Positions 26,945 to 34,197 of a stretch of DNA of 64,000 nt are shown here, piece by piece (the stretch's first letter is position 1; the number at the start of each line of letters is the position of its first letter). The stretch comes from Pontibacillus chungwhensis BH030062 (GTDB lineage: Bacteria; Bacillota; Bacilli; Bacillales; BH030062): NCBI RefSeq assembly GCF_000770675.1, contig NZ_AVBG01000018.1, positions 1 to 64,000 on the forward strand. The letters run 5' to 3'. The notes beneath the pieces were generated by a model that had not been told where the DNA came from, did no database searches, and saw only the letters and a program-made list of their open reading frames with translations. A program made the translations under genes and the position numbers.

Positions 26945-27883
26945 ATGATGAAGAATGTATATTTAAACCATGATGGTGGAGTCGATGATCTTGTGTCGCT
27001 TTTCCTTTTATTACAGATGGATGATGTGAACCTGACAGGGGTGGGCGTTATTCCTGCCGATTGCTATTTGGAGCCTGCTGCTTATGCGAGCCGTAAGATC
27101 ATCGACCGGTTCGGACATGGGAAGTCGGTCGAGGTCGCGGCATCGAACTCGCGCGGGGTCAACGCGTTTCCGAAGGACTGGCGCATGCATGCGTTCTATG
27201 TGGACGCGCTGCCGCTTTTGAATGAAAAAGGGAGCATTGATGCACCGCTTGCCTCAGTTCCGTCTCACGAGCATTTGATCGAGACGCTCCGTAAAACGGA
27301 TGACCCGACGACGCTTGTATTTATCGGACCGCTTACGGATCTTGCCCGCGCACTGACTAAAGCACCGGATATTGAAGATAAGATCGAGAAGCTCATCTGG
27401 ATGGGCGGGACCTTCCTTGAGGTTGGAAACGTTGAAGAACCCGAGCACGATGGAACAGCGGAATGGAACGCTTTCTGGGATCCTGAAGCGGCGAAGCGCG
27501 TCTGGGACAGCTCGATCGTTATCGACTTGGTCGCTCTCGAGAGCACGAACATGGTTCCGTTGACGCTAGACGTTCGTCAAAACTGGGCATCACAGCGTGA
27601 AGATCTGGGAATTGATTTTCTCGGTCAGTGCTATGCGATGGTTCCACCGCTTGTCCATAATCAGACAAACTCAACTTACTTTTTGTGGGACGTGTTGACG
27701 ACAGCGACGGTCGGCAATGAAGGGCTCGTGAAGAAAAAAACGGTGAAGAGCATCGTCCACGACTCTGGGGTGAGCCAGGGAAGAACGGAGTTGTCTGAGG
27801 ACGGCCGCGAGGTGAATCTTGTGTATGAAGTGAACCGTGATTCGTTCTTTGATTACGTGACAGAGTTATCAAGACAAGGTTAA
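26945..27883 (+). CDS. nucleoside hydrolase (IUNH family)
   Basis: A 312-residue nucleoside N-ribohydrolase-like enzyme that would split nucleosides to base and ribose. The N-terminus reads NHDGGVDDLVSL, a variant of the usual DxDxGxDD calcium site in which Gly-Gly replaces Pro-Gly; later blocks include LVFIGPLTDLARAL near 120 and EWNAFWDPEAAKRV near 175. I start at ATG 26945 behind AGGTGG; the 94 residues upstream in frame are the riboswitch region and not coding. Codon use is clearly richer in G+C (TCG, GCG, GAC) than the genes around it, which suggests recent acquisition. The guanine-type riboswitch upstream supports purine salvage. Confidence 0.88.
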   Translation: MMKNVYLNHDGGVDDLVSLFLLLQMDDVNLTGVGVIPADCYLEPAAYASRKIIDRFGHGKSVEVAASNSRGVNAFPKDWRMHAFYVDALPLLNEKGSIDAPLASVPSHEHLIETLRKTDDPTTLVFIGPLTDLARALTKAPDIEDKIEKLIWMGGTFLEVGNVEEPEHDGTAEWNAFWDPEAAKRVWDSSIVIDLVALESTNMVPLTLDVRQNWASQREDLGIDFLGQCYAMVPPLVHNQTNSTYFLWDVLTTATVGNEGLVKKKTVKSIVHDSGVSQGRTELSEDGREVNLVYEVNRDSFFDYVTELSRQG

Positions 27884-27889
27884 TTAAAA

Positions 27890-28252
27890 AGCAGGAAGAG
27901 AGGTGCTGTGCTTCTTGTTCCATAGTGTCATTTATAAAACCCTTACTTGATCAAACGTTTGATCAAGTAAGGGTTTTTTGCGTTAAGGAGGTCTTTAACA
28001 GGAGGGATTTATTCTGTTTAAGGCTTCTGCGACCTTTTGGAGGTGTGGAGAGGTTAAAAGGTCATAGATCACGTGTTTCTCTTACGTTTTGATTCGTGTG
28101 ATCAAAGAAAACGTCACAGAAGGGGCATGTCTGTGACTGTTTGAGACCAAAACATTAGCAAAATGTCATCGATTACCTTGATCTCTTACCTTTTTAAGCT
28201 TTAAATCTAGCGTAATGTCAGAGAGGGACGATGTACCTGTCCCTATGGCCCA
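27890..28252. repeat. 360-bp direct repeat, copy A
   Basis: Matches 29659-30022 nearly end to end in the same orientation and with almost equal length. Shared blocks include GACTGTTTGAGACCAAAACA, AGCAAAATGTCATCGATT and CCTTGATCTCTTACCTTTTT. It begins with a GGAAGAG...CTTCTTG segment, includes the TTGATCAAACGTTTGATCAA hairpin and ends near CCTGTCCCTATGGCCC. No coding potential. Confidence 0.88.
27937..27979 (+). terminator. hairpin with TTGATCAAACGTTTGATCAA core, site 1
   Basis: A perfect inverted repeat of about 18 bp per arm: flank AACCCTTAC pairs with GTAAGGGTT, core at 27947-27966, T-run after it. It lies 55 bases after the nucleoside hydrolase and probably ends its transcript. Confidence 0.85.
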
Positions 28253-28344
28253 CACCCCTGGCCCACGGATTGGGTTATCTCATGTATAATAAATACATAA
28301 CGTAGGAAAAGTGAACCAGTACTTAACTCCAAGGGGGACAAAGA

Positions 28345-29196
28345 ATGAGAAGGATCATCTTATCAACCGAAAGTGGTGCCGACTTACCAGGGGATTTAGC
28401 TGAAAAGTACAATGTTCAAGTCGTTCCCATGCATATCATAATGGATGGCAACGATTATTTAGACGGTCATCTGCCGGTCCAGGATATTTACGACTATTAC
28501 GAACGCACGAAGAAGATCCCCTCTACGACCTCAACAAATGCTCATGAATACCAAGAGTTCTTTAATCGTATAAGAGAGGAATATCCGGATTGCATCATTG
28601 TGCATGTTGGTTATACTTCAAAAGCGTCTTCCTCTTTCCAAAATGCGGTCATTGCTGCGGAAGAATTTGAAGACATTTATCTCATTGATGCCTTGAACGT
28701 TACGGGAGGTTTAGCTGCGATTGTAATGTATGCCGCTAACGTTTTAGAGAAAGAACCTGACATTGAAGCGGAACAGTTAGTTGAAAGAATAGAGACAATT
28801 GTTCCTAAATCAAGGCTCGCTTTCATACCAGGCAGTCTTGAGTTTCTTAAAGCGGGAGGACGAGTCAGCAATATGGCTTCTTTGATTGGAACCCTTTTGA
28901 AGATAAAGCCATGCATAGAGTTGAAGGATGGAAAGCTTATGTCTACAAAGAAGTATCGCGGGAAGATGAGTGGAGCTACTGAAAAGCTCTTAAGGGATTA
29001 TTTAAAGGAATTCAACATCGATCGAGAGCAGCTTTATTTTATCTACTCTGTAGGACTTGATGAAAAGATCAAAGAGCGGATGGATGAGGTGGCTAAAGAA
29101 AACGGCTTCCAGAATATAAGATGGATCCAAGCGGGCGGTATGATTTCGACTCATTCAGGACCCGGGGGATTTGGAGTAGCAGGGTTAGAGAAATAG
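28345..29196 (+). CDS. DegV family fatty-acid-binding protein
   Basis: A 283-residue DegV/EDD-fold protein. Family members bind fatty acids; FakB proteins present them to the FakA kinase for phospholipid synthesis. Visible: N-terminal IILSTESGADLPGDLAEKY, the STTSTNAHEYQEFF loop near residue 55 that contacts the carboxylate, the GYTSKASSSFQNA block, AFIPGSLEFLKAGGRVSN and C-terminal GGMISTHSGPGGFGVAGL. ATG behind AAGGGGGAC. The gene and its neighbour at 29278 lie between two copies of a ~360-bp direct repeat. Confidence 0.93.
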   Translation: MRRIILSTESGADLPGDLAEKYNVQVVPMHIIMDGNDYLDGHLPVQDIYDYYERTKKIPSTTSTNAHEYQEFFNRIREEYPDCIIVHVGYTSKASSSFQNAVIAAEEFEDIYLIDALNVTGGLAAIVMYAANVLEKEPDIEAEQLVERIETIVPKSRLAFIPGSLEFLKAGGRVSNMASLIGTLLKIKPCIELKDGKLMSTKKYRGKMSGATEKLLRDYLKEFNIDREQLYFIYSVGLDEKIKERMDEVAKENGFQNIRWIQAGGMISTHSGPGGFGVAGLEK

Positions 29197-29236
29197 TATG
29201 AGGGAGACGTCATAAACACGACGGTGTATATACCAA

Positions 29237-29259
29237 GAAGAGACGATCCTCTTTTTTAA
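29237..29259 (+). terminator. weak terminator after degV-family gene
   Basis: AGAAGAGACGATCCTCTTTTTT: a short stem with a good T-run. Confidence 0.5.
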
Positions 29260-29277
29260 ATGCTTGGGGGAGTTGTG

Positions 29278-29646
29278 ATGAAGCTGGTCGTAGGTGTGAT
29301 CCTTATTATGATGAGTATAGTTCATGTCATTTATGGCGAAAAAATGCAGGTGGATGAATTAAAGACATTAAAGGCTAGCCCTCTGTTAATAGGATCTTTT
29401 AGAGTCATGTCCTTACAAGGTGGGATGATTCTATTGGCTGTGGGTGTAGTAGAAGTTTTAACTTTTTACAATTTAGTTGTCTTAACGGGTATTGCAGCCT
29501 TTATACCATTAGGAATTCTTTGTTTGAATGTACTATCAGTTTTTATCGTTTCTTTCATTAAACACCAAGAATTAATCAAAGCTGTAATTCCTCAACTTCT
29601 CATTTTTCTAATCATAATCATACTTGAATGGCTGACTGTTATATAA
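29278..29646 (+). CDS. four-helix membrane protein, unknown
   Basis: A 122-residue hydrophobic protein with helices at about 2-20, 40-58, 62-85 and 98-121; I do not recognise a family. ATG at 29278 follows TTGGGGGAG at good distance. It lies 80 bases after the DegV-type gene in the same direction and within the same pair of direct repeats, but a weak terminator separates them. Likely a plasma membrane protein. Confidence 0.65.
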   Translation: MKLVVGVILIMMSIVHVIYGEKMQVDELKTLKASPLLIGSFRVMSLQGGMILLAVGVVEVLTFYNLVVLTGIAAFIPLGILCLNVLSVFIVSFIKHQELIKAVIPQLLIFLIIIILEWLTVI

Positions 29647-29658
29647 CTTTTCAAGCTT

Positions 29659-30022
29659 CTAGGAAGAGGGGGGGCTTTGCTCCTTGTCCTGTAGTGCCTT
29701 ATTACAAAAACCCTTACTTGATTAAATGTTTGATCAAGTAAGGGTTTATTGCGTTACAGAGTTCCTTAACAAGAGAGGGATCTATTTTGTTTAAGGCTTG
29801 TGTGACCTTTTTTAGGTGTGGGGAGGTCGAAAGGTAATAGATCAAGTGTTTCCCTTACGTTTTGTCTCCTATAATCAAAGAAAACGTCCCAGATGGGGCT
29901 TGTTTCTGACTGTTTGAGACCAAAACACTAGCAAAATGTCATCGATTGCCTTGATCTCTTACCTTTTTAAGATTTAGTCTAGCGAAATGTCAAAGAGGGA
30001 CGATGGACCTGTCCCCATGGCC
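29659..30022. repeat. 360-bp direct repeat, copy B
   Basis: Second copy of the element at 27890, same orientation. Most differences are single bases; the last ~120 bases are the best conserved part. It holds the altered palindrome TTGATTAAATGTTTGATCAA (29718-29737) in an otherwise intact hairpin with the same AACCCTTAC flank. Confidence 0.88.
29706..29748. terminator. hairpin with TTGATCAAACG-type core, site 2
   Basis: AACCCTTACTTGAT...ATCAAGTAAGGGTT inverted repeat, 60 bases after the gene at 29278; T-run short (TTTATT). Confidence 0.7.
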
Positions 30023-30033
30023 CGGGTGCTTAA

Positions 30034-30192
30034 TTATGCTTCTATCGGTTCAAAAGTTTTGCAATCCGTTTCTTGTTGAGAAGAAGCGGTTTTGCCGGTT
30101 TCACTAATGATGAAAATGGAGGTTGCACCACATTTTTCTCCACCTTCATTATGGACACAGTTCTTCACTTCACATAGTACGTCTAAAGCCAA
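30034..30192 (-). CDS. DUF1540 domain small protein
   Basis: A 52-residue protein read from the TTG at 30192, with an excellent AGGAGGTGAT site six bases upstream. It shows the DUF1540 pattern: CEVKNCVHNEGG, then KCGATSIFI and a final TDCKTFEP, with four cysteines (residues 7, 12, 21, 44) that could bind a metal. DUF1540 proteins are small, common in spore formers, and of unknown function. Too short for most gene callers. It lies between copy B of the direct repeat and aceA. Confidence 0.82.
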   Translation of the reverse strand: MALDVLCEVKNCVHNEGGEKCGATSIFIISETGKTASSQQETDCKTFEPIEA

Positions 30193-30258
30193 TTCAATCA
30201 CCTCCTAAACCGTAGTTTTCTTCATAAAGATGCTTTTACACGTGTTAATATATGTACT

Positions 30259-30292
30259 TAAAAAAGCCTTCCTTAAGTAAGGGAGGCTTTTG
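30259..30292 (-). terminator. aceA terminator
   Basis: AAAAAGCCTTCC / GGGAGGCTTTT on both strands, 29 bases after the aceA stop. Confidence 0.82.
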
Positions 30293-30320
30293 GTATAGAA
30301 AATTGCTTTACATTTATGTT

Positions 30321-31598
30321 CTAATTTTTGAACTGTTCTTCCTCCGTAGACCCTTTTAATGCCACAGTAGAAGACGTCCCCCCAGAAATCACCTGAGCCA
30401 CTTCATCAAAATACCCTGTGCCCACTTCACGCTGGTGGCGCGTTGCGGAGTAGCCGTCTTTCTCGCTCGCGAATTCAGCTTCCTGCAGTTCAGAGTATGC
30501 TTCCATACCTCTCTCTTTGTATTGTCTTGATAGCTCGAACATGCTGTGATTGAGGGCGTGGAAACCGGCTAGTGTGACGAATTGGAACTTGTAGCCCATT
30601 TTGCTTAGCTCTTGTTGAAAGTGAGCGATCGTTTCATCACTTAATTTCTTCTTCCAGTTGAAAGAAGGGGAGCAGTTGTAAGCAAGTATTTTACCAGGAT
30701 ACTTTTCATGAATAGCTTCTGCAAATTGCTTCGCTTCTTCTAGATTAGGTTCAGAGGTTTCACACCATACTAAATCAGCATAAGGCGCATAGGAAAGTCC
30801 GCGTGCAATGGCTTGATCGAGGCCGGCACGTGTCTTATAAAATCCTTCAGCTGTTCGTTCACCCGTAAGGAAAGGTGCATCGGCTGGGTCGATATCGCTT
30901 GTTATTAAGTCGGCGGCATTAGCGTCTGTGCGGGCGATAATGACCGTCGGAACCCCCATCACATCTGCGGCAAAGCGTGCTGAAATTAAGTTCCTGACAG
31001 CTGTCTGAGTAGGGAGCAATACTTTTCCGCCTAGATGCCCGCATTTCTTCTCAGAAGAAAGCTGATCTTCGAAATGAACAGCTGAGGCACCAGCTTCAAT
31101 CATGCCTTTCATGAGTTCAAATACATTGAGCTGGCCTCCAAAGCCCGCTTCTGCATCTGCCACAATCGGAGCGAACCAGTCAATATCATGGTTGCCTTCC
31201 ATATGATGAATTTGATCCGCTCGTTGAAGCGCCTGGTTAATGCGCTTCACCACTTGAGGCACACTATTGGCCGGATAAAGGCTCTGATCTGGGTACATAT
31301 GGCCGGATAGATTCGCATCCGCGGCCACTTGCCAACCGCTCAGATAGATGGCCTTCAGTCCAGCTTTCACTTGCTGCATCGCTTGATTACCAGTCAGAGC
31401 ACCTAGTGCGTGAACGTAGTTTTCTTCATGTAATAGACGCCAAAGTTTCTTCGCCCCTTGATCAGCGAGCGTGTACTCAATATCCATTGACCCTCTTAAC
31501 TTAATGACGTCCTCAGCTTCATATGGACGTGTCACATGACGGTAGCGGCTTTCATCTTTCCAATCTTTCAATAGTTTTTCTATACGTTCGTTTGTCAT
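30321..31598 (-). CDS. aceA: isocitrate lyase
   Basis: Splits isocitrate into glyoxylate and succinate, first step of the glyoxylate shunt, allowing growth on acetate or fatty acids. The 425 residues carry the active-site loop [14 protein letters not shown] (catalytic Cys in KKCGH, near residue 190), [36 protein letters not shown] and the WCETSEP block. Fourteen bases after aceB in the same direction, with GGGGGAT before the ATG; the two genes form an operon ending at the hairpin at 30259. Confidence 0.97.
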   Translation of the reverse strand: MTNERIEKLLKDWKDESRYRHVTRPYEAEDVIKLRGSMDIEYTLADQGAKKLWRLLHEENYVHALGALTGNQAMQQVKAGLKAIYLSGWQVAADANLSGHMYPDQSLYPANSVPQVVKRINQALQRADQIHHMEGNHDIDWFAPIVADAEAGFGGQLNVFELMKGMIEAGASAVHFEDQLSSEKKCGHLGGKVLLPTQTAVRNLISARFAADVMGVPTVIIARTDANAADLITSDIDPADAPFLTGERTAEGFYKTRAGLDQAIARGLSYAPYADLVWCETSEPNLEEAKQFAEAIHEKYPGKILAYNCSPSFNWKKKLSDETIAHFQQELSKMGYKFQFVTLAGFHALNHSMFELSRQYKERGMEAYSELQEAEFASEKDGYSATRHQREVGTGYFDEVAQVISGGTSSTVALKGSTEEEQFKN

Positions 31599-31612
31599 CT
31601 CCGAAATCCCCC

Positions 31613-33205
31613 TTAAGATAAGTGTTTATAAGCTTGAAGTGTTAAGAACTCCGCAAAATCGTCATCACGTATAAATGTCTCAAATAAGGTTTCGGCCAGC
31701 TTATACGAACCGTTCTTAAAAGCTTCTGGTCCAACCTCTTGTTGAATAGCTAGTAATTCTTCCTGCTTCCATTGCTCCACTAATTGAAACGTGACCTTTC
31801 TTCCGTCGTCTAAAATTCCTTTAGGGTGACGAATCCACTGCCACACCTGAGCACGGGAAATCTCTGCAGTTGCAGCGTCTTCCATCAGGTTATGAATGGG
31901 TGCTGCGCCTCGGCCGTCTAGCCAAGATGCCAAGTATTGAATACCGACGTTAATATTCGTTCGCACGCCTGCTTCTGTTATCGTTCCTTCAGGTATTTCG
32001 AGTAAGTCCTCTTCTGTAATCTCGAGATCCGTAATTAATCGGTTGATTTGATTCGGTGTTCGCATGTGCTCGTTAAAGACATCCATAGCGGTTTTCACCA
32101 TCGCGGGGTGAGCTACCCATGTACCATCATGGCCGTCCGTTACTTCTCTTTGTTTATCAGCTCTCACTTTTTCAAAAGCTTCCTTGTTTCGCAGGTCGTC
32201 GTTCTTAACTGGAATTTGGGCTGCCATTCCTCCAATCGCTGGCGCACCTCTTCTGTGGCAAGTCTGGATCGTTAGGAGAGAGTAGGCTCTCATAAACGGA
32301 CTCGTCATCGTCACTTCAGAGCGGTCAGGGAGGATAACGGCTGGGTCATTTCGAAATTTCTTCAGATAACTAAAAATGTAGTCCCATCTTCCGCAGTTCA
32401 AACCAGCCGAATGCTCTTTCAGTTCATACAGAATTTCATCCATTTCAAAGGCGGCCAGAATCGTTTCTAATAAGACGGTTGCCTTAATGGTTCCGGCCGG
32501 AATATTTAATGCCTTTTGCGAAAATAAGAAGACATCATTCCAAAGTCTTGCTTCTAGATGGTTCTCAAGTTTCGGCAAGTAAAAGTAAGGTCCAGAACCC
32601 TTCTCTATGAGCTGCTTCGCATTATGAAAGAAATAAAGTCCAAAATCGACTAAGCTAGCTGAAGCGGCTTCACCATTTAAGGTCATATTCTTCTCTTCAA
32701 GATGCCAGCCTCTTGGGCGAACCATTAGTGTGGCCGTGTCTTCTTTTAATTCATAGACTTTGCCTTTGTCATTTTGGAAAGAGATCGTTCCTCGAATGGC
32801 GTCTCTTAAGTTAATTTGTCCTTGTATTGTATTGGCCCAAGTTGGCGAATTGGCATCTTCAAAATCCGCCATAAAGACCTTGGCACCAGAATTCAGTCCG
32901 TTAATGACCATTTTTCGATCAACTGGTCCTGTTATTTCAACTCGACGATCCTGCAAATCATGAGGGAGGGGAGCGATGCGCCACTCTGTTTCTCTGATAG
33001 AGGCAGAATCTTTAAGGAAAGATGGTTTCGCTCCTTGGTCTAATTGTTGTTGAAGCTTTTTCCGCTCTGTTAACAACTCCAATCTTCTCGTGTTAAAGCG
33101 ATGATGAAGCTGTTCTAAGAAAGCTAAAGCATCTGGGGTCAAAACTTCAGCGAAGGAAGGAGAAACGTCTCCTTCCACCACCCAGTTATTCGTTTTCATT
33201 TCCAC
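31613..33205 (-). CDS. aceB: malate synthase A
   Basis: Condenses glyoxylate with acetyl-CoA to malate, completing the glyoxylate shunt. The 530-residue length is that of the A form. Seen: [20 protein letters not shown] near residue 110, MVRPRGWH with the substrate-binding Arg, [22 protein letters not shown] near 240 (acidic residues for Mg), and [12 protein letters not shown] near 350. Start taken as GTG at 33205, seven bases from GGTGG; an in-frame ATG two codons later is possible. First gene of aceB-aceA. Confidence 0.97.
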   Translation of the reverse strand: MEMKTNNWVVEGDVSPSFAEVLTPDALAFLEQLHHRFNTRRLELLTERKKLQQQLDQGAKPSFLKDSASIRETEWRIAPLPHDLQDRRVEITGPVDRKMVINGLNSGAKVFMADFEDANSPTWANTIQGQINLRDAIRGTISFQNDKGKVYELKEDTATLMVRPRGWHLEEKNMTLNGEAASASLVDFGLYFFHNAKQLIEKGSGPYFYLPKLENHLEARLWNDVFLFSQKALNIPAGTIKATVLLETILAAFEMDEILYELKEHSAGLNCGRWDYIFSYLKKFRNDPAVILPDRSEVTMTSPFMRAYSLLTIQTCHRRGAPAIGGMAAQIPVKNDDLRNKEAFEKVRADKQREVTDGHDGTWVAHPAMVKTAMDVFNEHMRTPNQINRLITDLEITEEDLLEIPEGTITEAGVRTNINVGIQYLASWLDGRGAAPIHNLMEDAATAEISRAQVWQWIRHPKGILDDGRKVTFQLVEQWKQEELLAIQQEVGPEAFKNGSYKLAETLFETFIRDDDFAEFLTLQAYKHLS

Positions 33206-33273
33206 GTAAACGCCACCTTTTTTATAGGATGAAAATAGCCTAATTACTGATATAAAACAGGTGCTGTATTCTG

Positions 33274-33393
33274 CTACTCATCTTTTTTAGATAAACAACG
33301 ATCGCATTCCATCATGTACGTATAAACCTGTGATTTAACCTCTGTTCCACACTGGGGGCACGAAACTGTAGCTTTTTGATCTGACTTTTTCAT
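33274..33393 (-). CDS. YhfH-like small zinc-ribbon protein
   Basis: A 39-residue protein not long enough for standard ORF lists. It has an AAAGGAG site eight bases before the ATG at 33393 and reads [10 protein letters not shown] then [13 protein letters not shown]: two CxxC pairs that could bind zinc. The pattern CxxCG...Y...ECDRC resembles the YhfH family of Bacillaceae. Function unknown. It lies just upstream of aceB, same strand. Confidence 0.7.
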   Translation of the reverse strand: MKKSDQKATVSCPQCGTEVKSQVYTYMMECDRCLSKKDE

Positions 33394-33559
33394 TATTTTT
33401 TCGCTCCTTTTATATAACAAAAATTAATTTTGTTAACTGTTATGGTACAGTTTACGCAAGAGGGCTTGGTTGTGTAACTTTTATTTTTATTTTTTTTAAA
33501 AGGTCTCGTTCTCTTTGCCCGATGCGGAAACTATGCGACTTTCGCAACTCTTAAAATGC

Positions 33560-33793
33560 GAGGCCGTTCGTAAAACTATAGCCAGGGGTGTCTGGGGAAC
33601 GGGGAGACTCCTGCGGGAGAAAGAGGTTGACGAGACCCCGCAGGGTGGGTTTCCCGAGGAGGCTCTAAAAAGAAAGAGGAAGTTCGACTAAAACCGTCAC
33701 GTCCTGTGACAACGTCGAACGACCCCACGTCGTGTGGGGCCGCGGAAAGCGAGTCGTTCCCCAGACACCCCAAGTTCTTACAAACGTAACGGC
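33560..33793. repeat. GGAGACTCC-type Bacillaceae repeat, copy 1
   Basis: Outer arms GGGGTGTCTGGGGAACG (33585-33601) and CGTTCCCCAGACACCCC (33755-33771) pair; inside are GGGGAGACTCCTGCGGGAG, GACGAGACCCCGCAGG, TTTCCCGAGGAGGCTC and GCGGAAAGCGAG. About 65 extra bases (33670-33738) contain two further small hairpins (GTCACGTCCTGTGAC; CCCCACGTCGTGTGGGG). It fills the space between the zinc-ribbon gene and the Rex site; ORFs seen here are not real genes. Confidence 0.88.
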
Positions 33794-33825
33794 CTTAAAC
33801 TCCCAAGTTGCATATGTTCACAAAT

Positions 33826-33843
33826 TTGTGAAATATTTCACAA
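33826..33843. promoter_or_regulatory. Rex operator 1
   Basis: TTGTGAAATATTTCACAA, a perfect palindrome equal to the Rex consensus TTGTGAAW4TTCACAA, 60 bases before the gene at 33904. A second half palindrome, TTCACAAATTTGTGAA (33817-33832), overlaps its left side. Confidence 0.88.
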
Positions 33844-33903
33844 ACTGTAAGCGTTGTCAGGTGATATGATGTACTCAACCAAAGAAAACAAGGAGTGATA
33901 ACC

Positions 33904-34131
33904 ATGATCCTCTGCAAATGGCAAGACTTCACCACTGATACAGAGACCTATACGCTTGAGTTGTTTGAAGAAAGTTTAGGCGATGAGTTTAAAGCAATGA
34001 TGTTGGAGGATGGGCAAGATATACCATCATTTATCTGGACCACAAATAATGTTGTGATGATTAAACAAAACGCACGTATGTATAAAGATATTTCTTTTGT
34101 TAAAATTCCGCGTAACCCAGTTTGTGCTTAA
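33904..34131 (+). CDS. hypothetical protein under a Rex site
   Basis: A 75-residue acidic protein I do not recognise; begins MILCKWQDFTTDTETYTLEL and ends with a basic VKIPRNPVCA. No membrane segment or signal peptide. The ATG at 33904 has AAGGAG eight bases upstream. It sits between two Rex boxes and 66 bases before adhE in the same direction, with no terminator between, so it may be co-expressed with adhE when NADH accumulates. Confidence 0.65.
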   Translation: MILCKWQDFTTDTETYTLELFEESLGDEFKAMMLEDGQDIPSFIWTTNNVVMIKQNARMYKDISFVKIPRNPVCA

Positions 34132-34160
34132 GAAAATAGCCTAGCTTTTTATAAATAATT

Positions 34161-34178
34161 ATGTGAAATACTTCACAA
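34161..34178. promoter_or_regulatory. Rex operator 2, before adhE
   Basis: ATGTGAAATACTTCACAA, 16 of 18 positions of the palindrome at 33826, ending 19 bases before the adhE start codon. Confidence 0.82.
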
Positions 34179-34197
34179 AGTTATGGGAGGGTTTATA

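Noticed and set aside
33576-33773. 65-codon ORF on the minus strand
   Set aside because: Lies wholly in the GGAGACTCC-type repeat; similar spurious ORFs occur in the copies at 58045-58490.
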